62,335 bases of DNA from a bacterium BMS3Bbin13. GTDB taxonomy: Bacteria; Pseudomonadota; Gammaproteobacteria; 21-64-14. A program made the translations under genes and the position numbers. This document shows, piece after piece, positions 37,981 to 46,393 of this stretch. Numbering within the stretch: position 1 is the stretch's first letter; every line of letters starts with the position of its first letter. The notes under the pieces were generated by a model that was not told the origin of the DNA, ran no database searches, and saw nothing but the letters and a program-made list of their open reading frames with translations. The stretch is taken from the NCBI GenBank assembly GCA_002897735.1, contig BDTW01000048.1, positions 1-62,335 on the forward strand, given 5' to 3'.

Positions 37981-38184
37981 ATGGGCAGACGATACTGGGA
38001 CGAACGGTTTTTCAACGATGACGATGCGCCGCCGCGTGAATCCCGGCGGCGACGCCGGGTTCGGGAGAGCGACAAGGAACTGCTGTGCCGGCTTGCCGCA
38101 CGGCACAAACTCGAGGAGATGTGGGAGGCGAAGCGGCTGAAGTACTATCTCAGCGACGTGTTCGCGGAGGATCCGCGCGCGTAG
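37981..38184 (+). CDS. Small basic protein of unknown function
   Basis: The 67-residue protein has an acidic patch (FFNDDDAPP), an Arg run (RESRRRRRVRES) and a helical C-terminus (RLAARHKLEEMWEAKRLKYY). The shape resembles short PA3496-family proteins of gammaproteobacteria, a weak match. GGCAGAGGAG lies about 12 nt upstream of the ATG. It has no signal peptide or membrane segment and is transcribed divergently from the patatin gene. Confidence 0.6.
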   Translation: MGRRYWDERFFNDDDAPPRESRRRRRVRESDKELLCRLAARHKLEEMWEAKRLKYYLSDVFAEDPRA

Positions 38185-38244
38185 GGGATCGGCGCGGGTG
38201 GCTTCGGGTTCTGCGGCCTCTCTTGTGATACCGCTCGTGTCTCT

Positions 38245-38515
38245 TGTGACACCGCTCTGCGGTGTCACACTTTCCGGGCCGCTTCGCGGCGCGCATCCGC
38301 CCCGCCCCTGCCCGCCGCGTCCTCTCGACGAGGGGCTGCTGCATCCTGCCCTGCGCGATCACCCGCCCGGGTTTTTATCCCGGCGCTGCTCCGGCACAGC
38401 TATTTCGGCGCTCCTGTTGCGGTGATTGCCCTATTTCACAAAGTGGGCGTAGTGCGACTCAACTTCTCGGCGCAGAGCGCCTGCAAGACTGGTGACACCG
38501 CAGAGCGGTGTCACC
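38245..38515. repeat. Pair of 25-bp palindromes flanking about 220 bp
   Basis: TGTGACACCGC-TCT-GCGGTGTCACA (38245-38269) and GGTGACACCGC-AGA-GCGGTGTCACC (38491-38515) are near-identical perfect palindromes, with the loop inverted; further half-copies lie at 38528-38545. The segment between them has no supported gene. It could be a small non-autonomous element. Confidence 0.65.
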
Positions 38516-38548
38516 AGTCAGCAGTCGGCGGTGTCACCAGTCGCCAGT

Positions 38549-38576
38549 CAAAGAAAACGCCACCCGGAGGTGGCGT
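38549..38576 (-). terminator. Rho-independent terminator of the PEP-CTERM gene
   Basis: Leftward: an 8-bp stem ACGCCACC / GGTGGCGT with a 4-nt loop, followed by TTTTCTTT. It lies 80 bp after the stop of the gene at 38656-39579. Confidence 0.8.
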
Positions 38577-38655
38577 CAGGACTTGCGTTATTATGGGTTT
38601 GCGATGTGTTCGCGTTTATGGATCCCCGGCTTTCCCTTCCCTTAATCCCGGCTCT

Positions 38656-39579
38656 TCAGTCCCTGCCCACCGCTTGGTCCTTGCGCCGCTTGCGCCGGTT
38701 GGCGCCGGCCAGTCCCAGCATCCCGGCGCCCAGAAGCAGGATAGTGCCGGGATCGGGCACGGTGATGTGCTGGTCGATGCTGAACCCGAAGCTGGAGTTC
38801 GCGCCGCCCTTGGGTTGCAGGGTGAAGTCCCACTGGCGGGCGTAGGTCACATCACCGACCATTCCGCTGCCGCTGTTGCCGAGGGTCGTGGGACTGGCAT
38901 TACCCAGGCTGTCCACGATGTCCGAATAGGGACCGATCTCCCATTTCGACGGCGTAGGCGACACGGCGTCGGTCAGGATCATGCCGCCGTCGCTCTGCAC
39001 GATGGTGTTGGCGTTGACGGCCGTGCCCGTATCGTTGGCGTAGTTGTCCGACAGGTCGAAGTCGCTGTACTGGAAGACGTGCAGATCCTTACCGGTATCG
39101 GTCAGATTGCTGAAGGTGACCTGGGTGGCGAGGTCCGACATCTTGCTGCCGGGGGCGCCGCCCATGAGGTTCAGATCCAGTGCGATCGTGAACGTGGAAT
39201 CATCGATAGTTGTGCCGTCGCCGTATTTCAGCCACAGATGGTTGTTGTCCCCGTTGAAATTGGTGTCCGAGGGGCCGCCGCTGAGCAGAGTGAGCGTGTC
39301 GAGGCTGCTTTCCCCACTCGTCGAACCGATCCGACCCCAGAACCACTGCTGAGAGAGCTGGTCGACACCGTCCACCATCCAGTACGAAACCCCGTCGTTG
39401 CTGGCGGAATCCACTGTGATGGTGCTGTTCTGATCGGTCAGCGTGTAGGGCGTGGGGTAGGAATTCGCTTGGGCGAGCGGCATGGCCGCCGCGAGCACGG
39501 CTCCCGACAGGACCTGTATGGCCCGGCGCCGCCACAGCGCGGCTGCGGATCGCGAATTCCCGACGCGGTGTGGTTTCAT
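38656..39579 (-). CDS. PEP-CTERM-sorted secreted protein
   Basis: The 307-residue protein has a signal peptide (IQVLSGAVLAAAMPLAQANS), an Asp/Ser/Gly-rich beta-type body, and a C-terminal sorting signal: VPDPG, then a hydrophobic helix (TILLLGAGMLGLAGA), then a basic tail (NRRKRRK). VPDPG stands in for the usual VPEP. Such tails are recognised and cleaved by exosortase, encoded at 46394-47974. The start at 39579 has AGGGGAG 9 nt upstream. A sigma-54 promoter precedes it. It is the only certain exosortase substrate in the window. Confidence 0.9.
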   Translation of the reverse strand: MKPHRVGNSRSAAALWRRRAIQVLSGAVLAAAMPLAQANSYPTPYTLTDQNSTITVDSASNDGVSYWMVDGVDQLSQQWFWGRIGSTSGESSLDTLTLLSGGPSDTNFNGDNNHLWLKYGDGTTIDDSTFTIALDLNLMGGAPGSKMSDLATQVTFSNLTDTGKDLHVFQYSDFDLSDNYANDTGTAVNANTIVQSDGGMILTDAVSPTPSKWEIGPYSDIVDSLGNASPTTLGNSGSGMVGDVTYARQWDFTLQPKGGANSSFGFSIDQHITVPDPGTILLLGAGMLGLAGANRRKRRKDQAVGRD

Positions 39580-39670
39580 GGTCCGATGCTCCCCTTCACG
39601 TGAATGCCTCATGATCGGTCCGCCTGTTGATCGCACTGTCCGGTACTGCAGAGTACCGCTGTCAAATAAA

Positions 39671-39688
39671 TAGCAAGGACCGTACCAA
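39671..39688 (-). promoter_or_regulatory. Sigma-54 promoter of the PEP-CTERM gene
   Basis: Leftward: TTGGTACG-GTCC-TTGCTA, one mismatch to TTGGCACG-N4-TTGCW, GG-N10-GC spacing correct, about 80 bp before the start codon. PEP-CTERM genes in XrtA-containing bacteria are often controlled by RpoN with the PrsK/PrsR two-component system. Confidence 0.8.
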
Positions 39689-40436
39689 GCGGAAAGAACA
39701 TTTTATAAAACAGTAAGTTCGAAAATAAAACCGAAAGTCGGTCCGGGCTATGCGCAAAGAAGTGTAAAAAAACCTGACGGTTGAAAAAGGGTGAATAATG
39801 TCCGTCGATCATGAAAGACATTGTTCATAAAGAAAATTATTTTTGAACTCGACCGGCAACCCGACGATTCGGTGTAAAAAAAACGGACACTTCGGCCGGA
39901 TCGATCAACCGGTGACCGATGTACACGCTTGTGGGTCATTCCCTTCGATTCCCAGGGAGGGGGGCGCATGTGTCGAGATGTCCCATGAGGTCACCTGCAC
40001 CGCGCTGTGGTGTCTGCTCCGCGATGGTATCTTCGGCGGAAAAGGGCTTGTCATATGAGAATGATACCTTCACCATTGGAACCCGGACAGGAATTGAAAG
40101 TGAAGTTCGTTGCGTCGGCAGGGGGTGGCCGGCGTCGGGAATCCATCCCGTTCCTTCAGTTCGGGACGCACGGAAGGCGGGAGATTCATCAGGGGGATTC
40201 AATATTCGGGAAGCCGTAGCCGATGAAGTGGCCGACGGCGGCTCCGAACGTCACGCAGCATCATCGTACGCCGGTACCGAGCGGGCACATGCCGCGCATC
40301 GCGCGGGCCGGGCACTCTCGGAGCCGCTGCTCGCGCCGGGGGGCGCCCCCGCCGGGGCAGGTCGGGGCCGTGATTCCGGGGAGGGGTCCGGGCGCGGCGG
40401 CGGGTCGTGATCGTGGACCATGCGGAGGGGGGGAAG
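39689..40436. other. Divergent intergenic region before the exopolysaccharide operon
   Basis: About 750 bp. The left 250 bp are strongly AT-rich for this genome, a suitable place for activator and IHF binding upstream of the leftward sigma-54 promoter. To the right only short frames without recognisable products occur, for example 40058-40219. I find no clear -24/-12 site for the rightward operon. Confidence 0.5.
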
Positions 40437-41057
40437 GTGAAAGGTTCGGCGCAAAAAGTCTTGGTGGGGGTGCTTTGTGCGGTCGCGGTGTTTTTGGCCG
40501 GCTGCGCCGGCACGGGTTCCGGCGCGAGCGCCAAGGCGGCGACCGGGGCGGCCCCGGAGTACGTCATCGGCCCCGGGGATTCCCTGAAGATCTTTGTCTG
40601 GCACAACCCGGAGGTCTCCGTCACGGTGCCGGTGCGTCCCGACGGGCGCATCTCGATTCCGCTGGTTCAGGATCTCGTCGCCGGCGACAAGACGCCGACA
40701 CAGTTGGCGCACGAGATCGAGAAGCGGCTCGCGCGCTACATCAAGAACCCCATGGTGACCGTGATCGTCACCGGCTATGTGGGGACCTTCGGAAATCAGA
40801 TCCGCGTCGTCGGGCAGGCCGCAAAAGCGCAGGCACTGCCCTATCGCCAGGGGATGACGCTGCTCGATGTCATGATCGCGGTCGGCGGCCTGACCCAATA
40901 TGCGGCCGGCAACCGGGCGGTCGTGGTGCGCAGGATCGGCGGCAAGGAGGTCAAGATCCCCGTGAAGCTCGGCAGCCTGCTGGACGGTGGGGATATCAAG
41001 GCGAATATCCCGATGCGACCGGGCGATATCCTCATCATCCCCGAGTCCTGGTTCTAA
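40437..41057 (+). CDS. Outer-membrane polysaccharide export lipoprotein (Wza-like, XrtA-associated)
   Basis: The 206-residue protein has a lipoprotein signal (VLVGVLCAVAVFLAGC), a polysaccharide-export domain (YVIGPGDSLKIFVWHNPEVS; VRPDGRISIPLVQDLVAGDK) and a SLBB domain (FGNQIRVVGQAAKAQALPYR; MRPGDILIIPESWF). It should form the export channel for the polymer made by this cluster. It matches the PEP-CTERM-associated export family (TIGR03027 type). A GTG at 40437 with GGAGGGGGGGAAG before it is chosen over GTG 40407. Confidence 0.93.
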   Translation: MKGSAQKVLVGVLCAVAVFLAGCAGTGSGASAKAATGAAPEYVIGPGDSLKIFVWHNPEVSVTVPVRPDGRISIPLVQDLVAGDKTPTQLAHEIEKRLARYIKNPMVTVIVTGYVGTFGNQIRVVGQAAKAQALPYRQGMTLLDVMIAVGGLTQYAAGNRAVVVRRIGGKEVKIPVKLGSLLDGGDIKANIPMRPGDILIIPESWF

Positions 41058-41084
41058 ACCGATTCGAGATCCGGTGATCGCATC

Positions 41085-42620
41085 ATGAACGAGATCGTCT
41101 CGCAGTTGATGAACTACGCCTACGGCGCATGGCGCTACCGCTGGTACGGCGCCGCCGTTGTGTGGATGGTCTGCCTCGCCGGGTGGACCTGGCTCCACTT
41201 CCAGCCGAACATCTATCGGGCGACCGCGCAGGTCTACGTGGACACGGATACGATGCTGCGTCCGCTGCTCGCGGGCATGGTGGTGCGGCCGAATATCCAG
41301 GGTAAGGTGAGCCTTGTCACCAGGGTGCTCCTGAGCCGGCCGAACCTGGAGAAGGTCGTGCGCTCGACCGACCTGGATCTGCGGGCCGGGACGCCCGAGG
41401 AAATGGAGCGGTTGCTGCTCGAGTTGAATCGACGCATCGGCATACGGGGGACGCGGCGCGACAACTTCTACACGATTTCCTACGTCGATCGCAATCCCGC
41501 GATGGCCAAGCGGGTCGTGCAGAATTTGCTCAACGGCTTTATCGAGAACACGCTCGGTGCGGGCCGCGCGGATTCCAACACGGCGCAGCGGTTCCTGGAT
41601 CAGCAGATCAAGGTCTACGAGGAGAAGCTCAACGCCGATGAAGATCGGTTGCGGGATTTCAAGCAGAAGCACGTCGGTACGATGCCGCAGCAGGGCAGGG
41701 ACTACTACAATCGCCTGCAGGGCGCGATGGCCGAATTGCAGGATGCGAAGCTGCAGCTCGCCGAGGCGGAACGTACCCGGGATATGCTGAGCAAGGAGTT
41801 GAGCGGGAACGAACCGACCTTCGGCATCATGTCGGAGGTCGGCGGTTCCGGCGGACCGCTGGATGCACGCATCAACGCGCTGCAGTCCCGCCTCGATGAC
41901 CTCCTGCTCCGGTATACGGACCGGCACCCGGATGTGATCGCGGTGAAGGCGCAGTTGAAGGAACTCGAGGCGCAACGCAAGAAAGAGTCGGCAAGGCTCG
42001 CCGCCTCGGGTGTCATCGGCGGGATCGCCGAGAATCCCGTCTACCAGAAGCTGAAGATTTCCCTGAACGAGACGCAGGCGAGGGCCGCGGGGCTGCGTGT
42101 CAAGGTCCGGGCATACCGCAAGCGCATGGATTACTTGAAGAAGATGGTCAATATAATCCCGGCGGTCGAGGCGCAACTCGCACGCCTCAATCGGAATTAC
42201 ACCGTGACCCGCAGCCAGTACAACGACCTGATCAAGCGGCGCGAGCGGGCGAAGATGACGCAGCAGGCCGAACAGAGTTCCGGCGATATCAAGTTCAAGA
42301 TCATCGATCCTCCGTTCGTGGCGCAGAAACCGGTGGCGCCGAAGCGGCTGTTGCTGGCGTCGGTGATCCTCCTCGGCGGTCTCGGCGCCGGGCTGGGTTT
42401 CGCGTTCTTTCTGTCGCAACTCAAGCCCACTTTCAACGATCGTCGTGTGCTGCGGCGCGTGACCGGGTTCCCGGTGCTGGGAACCGTAGGGACCGTGTTC
42501 ACAGGCGGCGTGCTCTTCAGGCGGAGAATCGATGCGGCGTTGCTGGTCATAACGCTATTGCTGTTGATCGGCGCCTATGTCGGCGGTGTGGCCCTGACGG
42601 TACTGGAGGTCGGTGCGTGA
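41085..42620 (+). CDS. Polysaccharide chain-length determinant (XrtA-associated Wzz type)
   Basis: The 511-residue inner-membrane protein has an N-terminal membrane helix (about 20-38), a Wzz domain (QPNIYRATAQVYVDTDTMLR), long periplasmic coiled coils (150-400), a second helix (about 429-449: LLLASVILLGGLGAGLGFAF) and a final helix at the C-terminus. The family (TIGR03007 type) sets polymer length and partners a separate tyrosine kinase, encoded next. The kinase domain of Wzc is absent, consistent with a split system. Confidence 0.93.
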   Translation: MNEIVSQLMNYAYGAWRYRWYGAAVVWMVCLAGWTWLHFQPNIYRATAQVYVDTDTMLRPLLAGMVVRPNIQGKVSLVTRVLLSRPNLEKVVRSTDLDLRAGTPEEMERLLLELNRRIGIRGTRRDNFYTISYVDRNPAMAKRVVQNLLNGFIENTLGAGRADSNTAQRFLDQQIKVYEEKLNADEDRLRDFKQKHVGTMPQQGRDYYNRLQGAMAELQDAKLQLAEAERTRDMLSKELSGNEPTFGIMSEVGGSGGPLDARINALQSRLDDLLLRYTDRHPDVIAVKAQLKELEAQRKKESARLAASGVIGGIAENPVYQKLKISLNETQARAAGLRVKVRAYRKRMDYLKKMVNIIPAVEAQLARLNRNYTVTRSQYNDLIKRRERAKMTQQAEQSSGDIKFKIIDPPFVAQKPVAPKRLLLASVILLGGLGAGLGFAFFLSQLKPTFNDRRVLRRVTGFPVLGTVGTVFTGGVLFRRRIDAALLVITLLLLIGAYVGGVALTVLEVGA

Positions 42621-42650
42621 GACGGCGCTTGCCCGGACGAGGGTGTTGCT

Positions 42651-43589
42651 ATGAGTATCATTGAAAAGGCAATCAACCTGGCAAACGGCAAGGGGGCGCG
42701 CGGCCGGACCGGCGAGGTGGCGGTGGATTCGCAATTCATGCCCGTTCGGGCGGGTGCCGAGGGTCCCGCGGGGTCGGCCGAAGCGCTGCCGGCCGCGGAG
42801 TCGGCGGTCACGGGTGCCGGATCGGCGACGCCGGGCGAGGGGGGGGCGCAGAGGCGCGGGCCGCGAACCTCGCGGACCGTGACGATCGACGTGCAGCGGC
42901 TGGTGGGGTTGGGGATCGCGCCCGGACCGGACATCGATCGGCAGGTCCATGCGCGGATCACGGAGGAGTTCCGCCGGATCAAGCGCCCGCTCCTGATCAA
43001 CGCATTCGAGCAGGGTCCCGGCGCGCCGCCGGGCGGCAATCTGGTGATGGTGACCAGCGCCGTGGCCGGTGAAGGCAAGACGTTCTGTTCCGTCAATATC
43101 GCCATGAGCATCGCTATGGAGCGCGACCGGAGGGTGCTGCTGGTGGATGCGGATCTGCAGCGGCCCAACGTTGCACAGGTGTTGGGAATCCCGGGTGATA
43201 GGGGGCTGGTGGATCTGCTGGAGGATCCGGCCCTGGACCTGAGCGACGTGCTGTTGCAGACGGATATCCCACGGCTCAGCGTGCTCCCTGCCGGGAAGCG
43301 GCACCCCTATGGGACCGAACTGCTGGCCAGCAACGCCATGAAGGAACTGGCGGCGGGGCTCTCCGAGCGCTATCCCGATCGGCTGGTTCTCTTCGATTCC
43401 CCTCCCCTGCTTGCGGCGACCCAGGCGGTGGTGCTGGTGGAATTCGCCGGACAGATCGTGGTGGTGGTGGCGGCCGGCGGTACGGCTCAGGATGCAGTGA
43501 CCGAGGCGTTGGCGCTGCTGGACACGAAGAAGCCCGTCGGGCTCGTCCTCAACCGATATCCGCGCATGTTTCAGCCCGGATACTATTAG
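42651..43589 (+). CDS. XrtA-associated tyrosine autokinase (CpsD/BY-kinase)
   Basis: The 312-residue BY-kinase has Walker A SAVAGEGKT (about residue 142), Walker A' LLVDADLQRPN and Walker B LVLFDSPPLL. The N-terminal 80 residues are a variable Gly/Ala-rich linker after MSIIEKAINLANG, the conserved XrtA-kinase start. The Tyr tail is short (PGYY). Its phosphorylation cycle would control the chain-length protein and hence export. It lies 30 bp after it. Confidence 0.92.
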   Translation: MSIIEKAINLANGKGARGRTGEVAVDSQFMPVRAGAEGPAGSAEALPAAESAVTGAGSATPGEGGAQRRGPRTSRTVTIDVQRLVGLGIAPGPDIDRQVHARITEEFRRIKRPLLINAFEQGPGAPPGGNLVMVTSAVAGEGKTFCSVNIAMSIAMERDRRVLLVDADLQRPNVAQVLGIPGDRGLVDLLEDPALDLSDVLLQTDIPRLSVLPAGKRHPYGTELLASNAMKELAAGLSERYPDRLVLFDSPPLLAATQAVVLVEFAGQIVVVVAAGGTAQDAVTEALALLDTKKPVGLVLNRYPRMFQPGYY

Positions 43590-43814
43590 GGGTGATCGTG
43601 ATCGCCCGCCGCCACAGTGGAACATCCTGAATCCGACAGACTCTTAGGTGCGCGGCACGATGCGGCGTCATCCATCCCAGCGAATTCGCAGCAGTTCCCG
43701 CCGGCCGCTACTTGGGGTTCGTCGGAGTGGGAGGTCGGAGGAGAGGTGCGGGGGGCGGCGGGGCAGGTCGACGGTGGTCCGGCGGCGATTCAAAAACGGG
43801 CAAGGACTCTGCTG

Positions 43815-45380
43815 ATGGGGATACGATTCGGGGAACGGGGAGAAAGGTCACGGCGGGTAGGTGGGGGCTTGTTGATGGCGGCCGGCATGATTGCGGTGGT
43901 CACGGTCGGCCCCGCGTACGCGGCGATTCCGGGGCGGTTGAGCGGGTATGCTTTCGCCGGTGTTGCCGGGTCGGGATCGGGCGCCGGGTTCGGGGCCGCG
44001 CGTAGGGTGCCGCTCCGGTCCGCCGCCGGCACGACCGGCTGGAACTTCTCGCCTTCTCTCAACTTGCGGGAGATCTACGACGACAATATCGCCCTCGCGG
44101 CGCCGGGTCGGGAGAGGAGCGATTTCGTGACCGAGGTCAATCCGGAGATCTCGATCGATAAACAGACGCGGCGCTTCAATCTCCTGGCCAACTACCGGAT
44201 GCAGAACCTCTTCTATGCGCGCAATTCGGCCAGCGATGCGACCTTCCATCAACTCTTCTCGCGGATGGGTGCGGACCTCTGGCCGGGCACGTTCTCGCTG
44301 GGTGCGCAGGCGACCGCGTCGCAGGCCCTGATCTCGCCCACCCGACCGGTTTCGTTCGGAAACGTGTCGATTATCGGGAACCGTACGAACGTGTTTACCT
44401 ACAAAGTTACGCCGCGTTTGCGGCATGCATTCGGTCGGACGGCCATCGTGCGGGCACACTACTCATATGGTGTCGTCGACTACAATGCGCAACCGCTCTC
44501 GGGGAGTCAGACCGGCGAGGTCGGTGCCTCGTTCGGGACGGGGCCGGACGTGCCGGGTATCGGTTTCAACGTAGACTATGGCCGGAGCAGGACCAACTTC
44601 GACGCCGCCCTGGCCCGAGACGCCATCTTCGAACACCTGGTGGGTGAGGCCCGCTATCCCGTCCAGTCAAGTTTTCGGATCGTGCTACGCGGCGGGTACG
44701 AGGACAACAACTTCCAATTCGGTTCCGGTGTTACGCAGCCGAAGGGCAAGCTGTGGAGCGGTGGTTTCGAGTGGAACATCACACCGCATTCGTACCTTGA
44801 GGCCCGGTACGGACGGCGTTTCTTCGGTCGCGCCGTCAATGCGTCTTTCCGGTTTGAAGGAGCGTGGACCACGGCTTCGGCGGGTTTCACAGAGGCGCCG
44901 ACGACGATTTCCACACTGGTGCTCGATCAGCAGCCATTGATTGTCGGGCCGAACGGTCGGCTCATTCAGGTGATGATGCCGTCGCTCCCGGGGCTGAGTG
45001 CGCAGGTGTTTATTAACCGCCGGTTTTCAGGAACGCTTGGTTTCCATCGTGCCCGCGACCGGTTTTCAGCGACCGTGTCGCGTTCCGAACGAACGTTTGA
45101 ACTTACCGGTTCCAAGGAAACCGTGACGAGGGTCAATGCATCCTGGGATCGGAGGCTCGGCGCCCGGACGAGCACAAACGTCACGGGGTACTGGCAGCAA
45201 TGGCGGTTTATCGGGGGTGTGCGGGTGGACGATCTCTGGCAGCTCACGGGGGGGCTGAGCTACCGGTTCGGGCGCTACGCCAGCGGTACGTTGTCCGTGA
45301 CGCATACCCAAAGAACGTCCAATGGCGCGTCCGACTATTTTGTGAACATGGTGGCGCTCGGCATCACCCTGGGCTTCTGA
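43815..45380 (+). CDS. PEP-CTERM-system outer-membrane beta-barrel protein
   Basis: The 521-residue protein has a signal peptide (GGGLLMAAGMIAVVTVGPAYA) and many alternating beta-strands with aromatic girdles (LLANYRMQNLFYARN; YLEARYGRRFFGRAV), ending VNMVALGITLGF with a C-terminal Phe, typical of barrel proteins. It matches the TIGR03016-type family next to XrtA kinases and may help pass the polymer across the outer membrane. The frame is open to 43617, but ATG 43815 gives a proper signal peptide. Confidence 0.85.
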   Translation: MGIRFGERGERSRRVGGGLLMAAGMIAVVTVGPAYAAIPGRLSGYAFAGVAGSGSGAGFGAARRVPLRSAAGTTGWNFSPSLNLREIYDDNIALAAPGRERSDFVTEVNPEISIDKQTRRFNLLANYRMQNLFYARNSASDATFHQLFSRMGADLWPGTFSLGAQATASQALISPTRPVSFGNVSIIGNRTNVFTYKVTPRLRHAFGRTAIVRAHYSYGVVDYNAQPLSGSQTGEVGASFGTGPDVPGIGFNVDYGRSRTNFDAALARDAIFEHLVGEARYPVQSSFRIVLRGGYEDNNFQFGSGVTQPKGKLWSGGFEWNITPHSYLEARYGRRFFGRAVNASFRFEGAWTTASAGFTEAPTTISTLVLDQQPLIVGPNGRLIQVMMPSLPGLSAQVFINRRFSGTLGFHRARDRFSATVSRSERTFELTGSKETVTRVNASWDRRLGARTSTNVTGYWQQWRFIGGVRVDDLWQLTGGLSYRFGRYASGTLSVTHTQRTSNGASDYFVNMVALGITLGF

Positions 45381-45486
45381 TCCCGCACGACGCCGGGTTC
45401 GCGGGATACACACGGAATCGGGCGGCTCCGGTCCGGGGAGGGCGGTAGCGTACCTGTCATCTTGGGGTCCGGAGGGAGCGGATACG

Positions 45487-46377
45487 GTGTCACGGGCGGT
45501 GGTCAACGCGATGAGCGTCGATGTCGAGGATTGGTTTCAGGTCTCGGCGTTCGAGCGTCACATCCCTCGGCAGAGCTGGTCGAGCCTGACTCCGTGTGTG
45601 GACCGCAATGCTCGTCTCGCACTCGATCTGCTCGAGCGCTACGACGTGAACGCCACCTTCTTCGTGTTGGGCTGGGTGGCGGAGCGGTTCCCCGGCCTCG
45701 TTCGTGAGATCGTTCGGCGCGGACACGAGCTTGCAAGCCACGGCTATGCGCACGTGCGCGTGGTGCACCAGTCACCGGCCGAATTCCGCGAGGACGTCAC
45801 CCGGACCAAGGCGATGCTGGAACAGATCGCGGGGGTGGCGGTGCTGGGCTATCGCGCCGCCAGCTATTCCATCGGACGCGACAATCTGTGGGCGCTCGAT
45901 ATCCTCGGTGAAGCGGGTTACCGGTACAGCTCGAGCATCTACCCGATACACCACGACCTCTACGGGATGCCGGAGGCGCCGCGATTCGCGTTCCGCTATC
46001 GGGGCGAGGGAATCCTGGAAGTCCCGATCACGACGGTCTCGGTGCTGAATCACAATCTGCCTTGCGGCGGCGGCGGCTATTTCAGGCTTGTGCCGTACCG
46101 CATGTCCCGCTGGGCCATCCGGCGTGTGAACCGGTGTGACCGCCGGCCCGCCGTGTTCTATTTTCACCCCTGGGAACTGGATCCGGGGCAGCCGCGTCCC
46201 GACGGCCTGGGACTCAAGACGCGGATACGGCACTACCTGAATCTGAATCGGATGGAGGCGCGCCTGGCCCGGCTCCTCGAGGACTTTCGCTGGGACCGGA
46301 TGGATCGGGTCTTCCTCGAAACGAACGGGGAGGAGCCGGGCGGGCCGGTTTTTGCGCAACAGGGCGCCGGCCGATGA
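45487..46377 (+). CDS. XrtA-system polysaccharide deacetylase
   Basis: The 296-residue NodB-fold enzyme has SVDVEDWFQV (catalytic Asp), HELASHGYAH (metal His), GYRAASYSIG and FYFHPWELDPGQP. It fits the TIGR03006-type family and would remove acetyl groups from the polymer; no signal peptide is visible. The start is GTG 45487 after GGAGGGAGCGG. In many XrtA loci an ATPase (TIGR03015 type) precedes this gene; here it is missing. Confidence 0.92.
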   Translation: MSRAVVNAMSVDVEDWFQVSAFERHIPRQSWSSLTPCVDRNARLALDLLERYDVNATFFVLGWVAERFPGLVREIVRRGHELASHGYAHVRVVHQSPAEFREDVTRTKAMLEQIAGVAVLGYRAASYSIGRDNLWALDILGEAGYRYSSSIYPIHHDLYGMPEAPRFAFRYRGEGILEVPITTVSVLNHNLPCGGGGYFRLVPYRMSRWAIRRVNRCDRRPAVFYFHPWELDPGQPRPDGLGLKTRIRHYLNLNRMEARLARLLEDFRWDRMDRVFLETNGEEPGGPVFAQQGAGR

Positions 46378-46393
46378 TCGGGCGCAGGTCCGG

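Noticed and set aside
40007-40219. Small frame upstream of the exopolysaccharide operon
   Set aside because: No family resemblance and no clear ribosome site for its first codon; composition is that of intergenic DNA.
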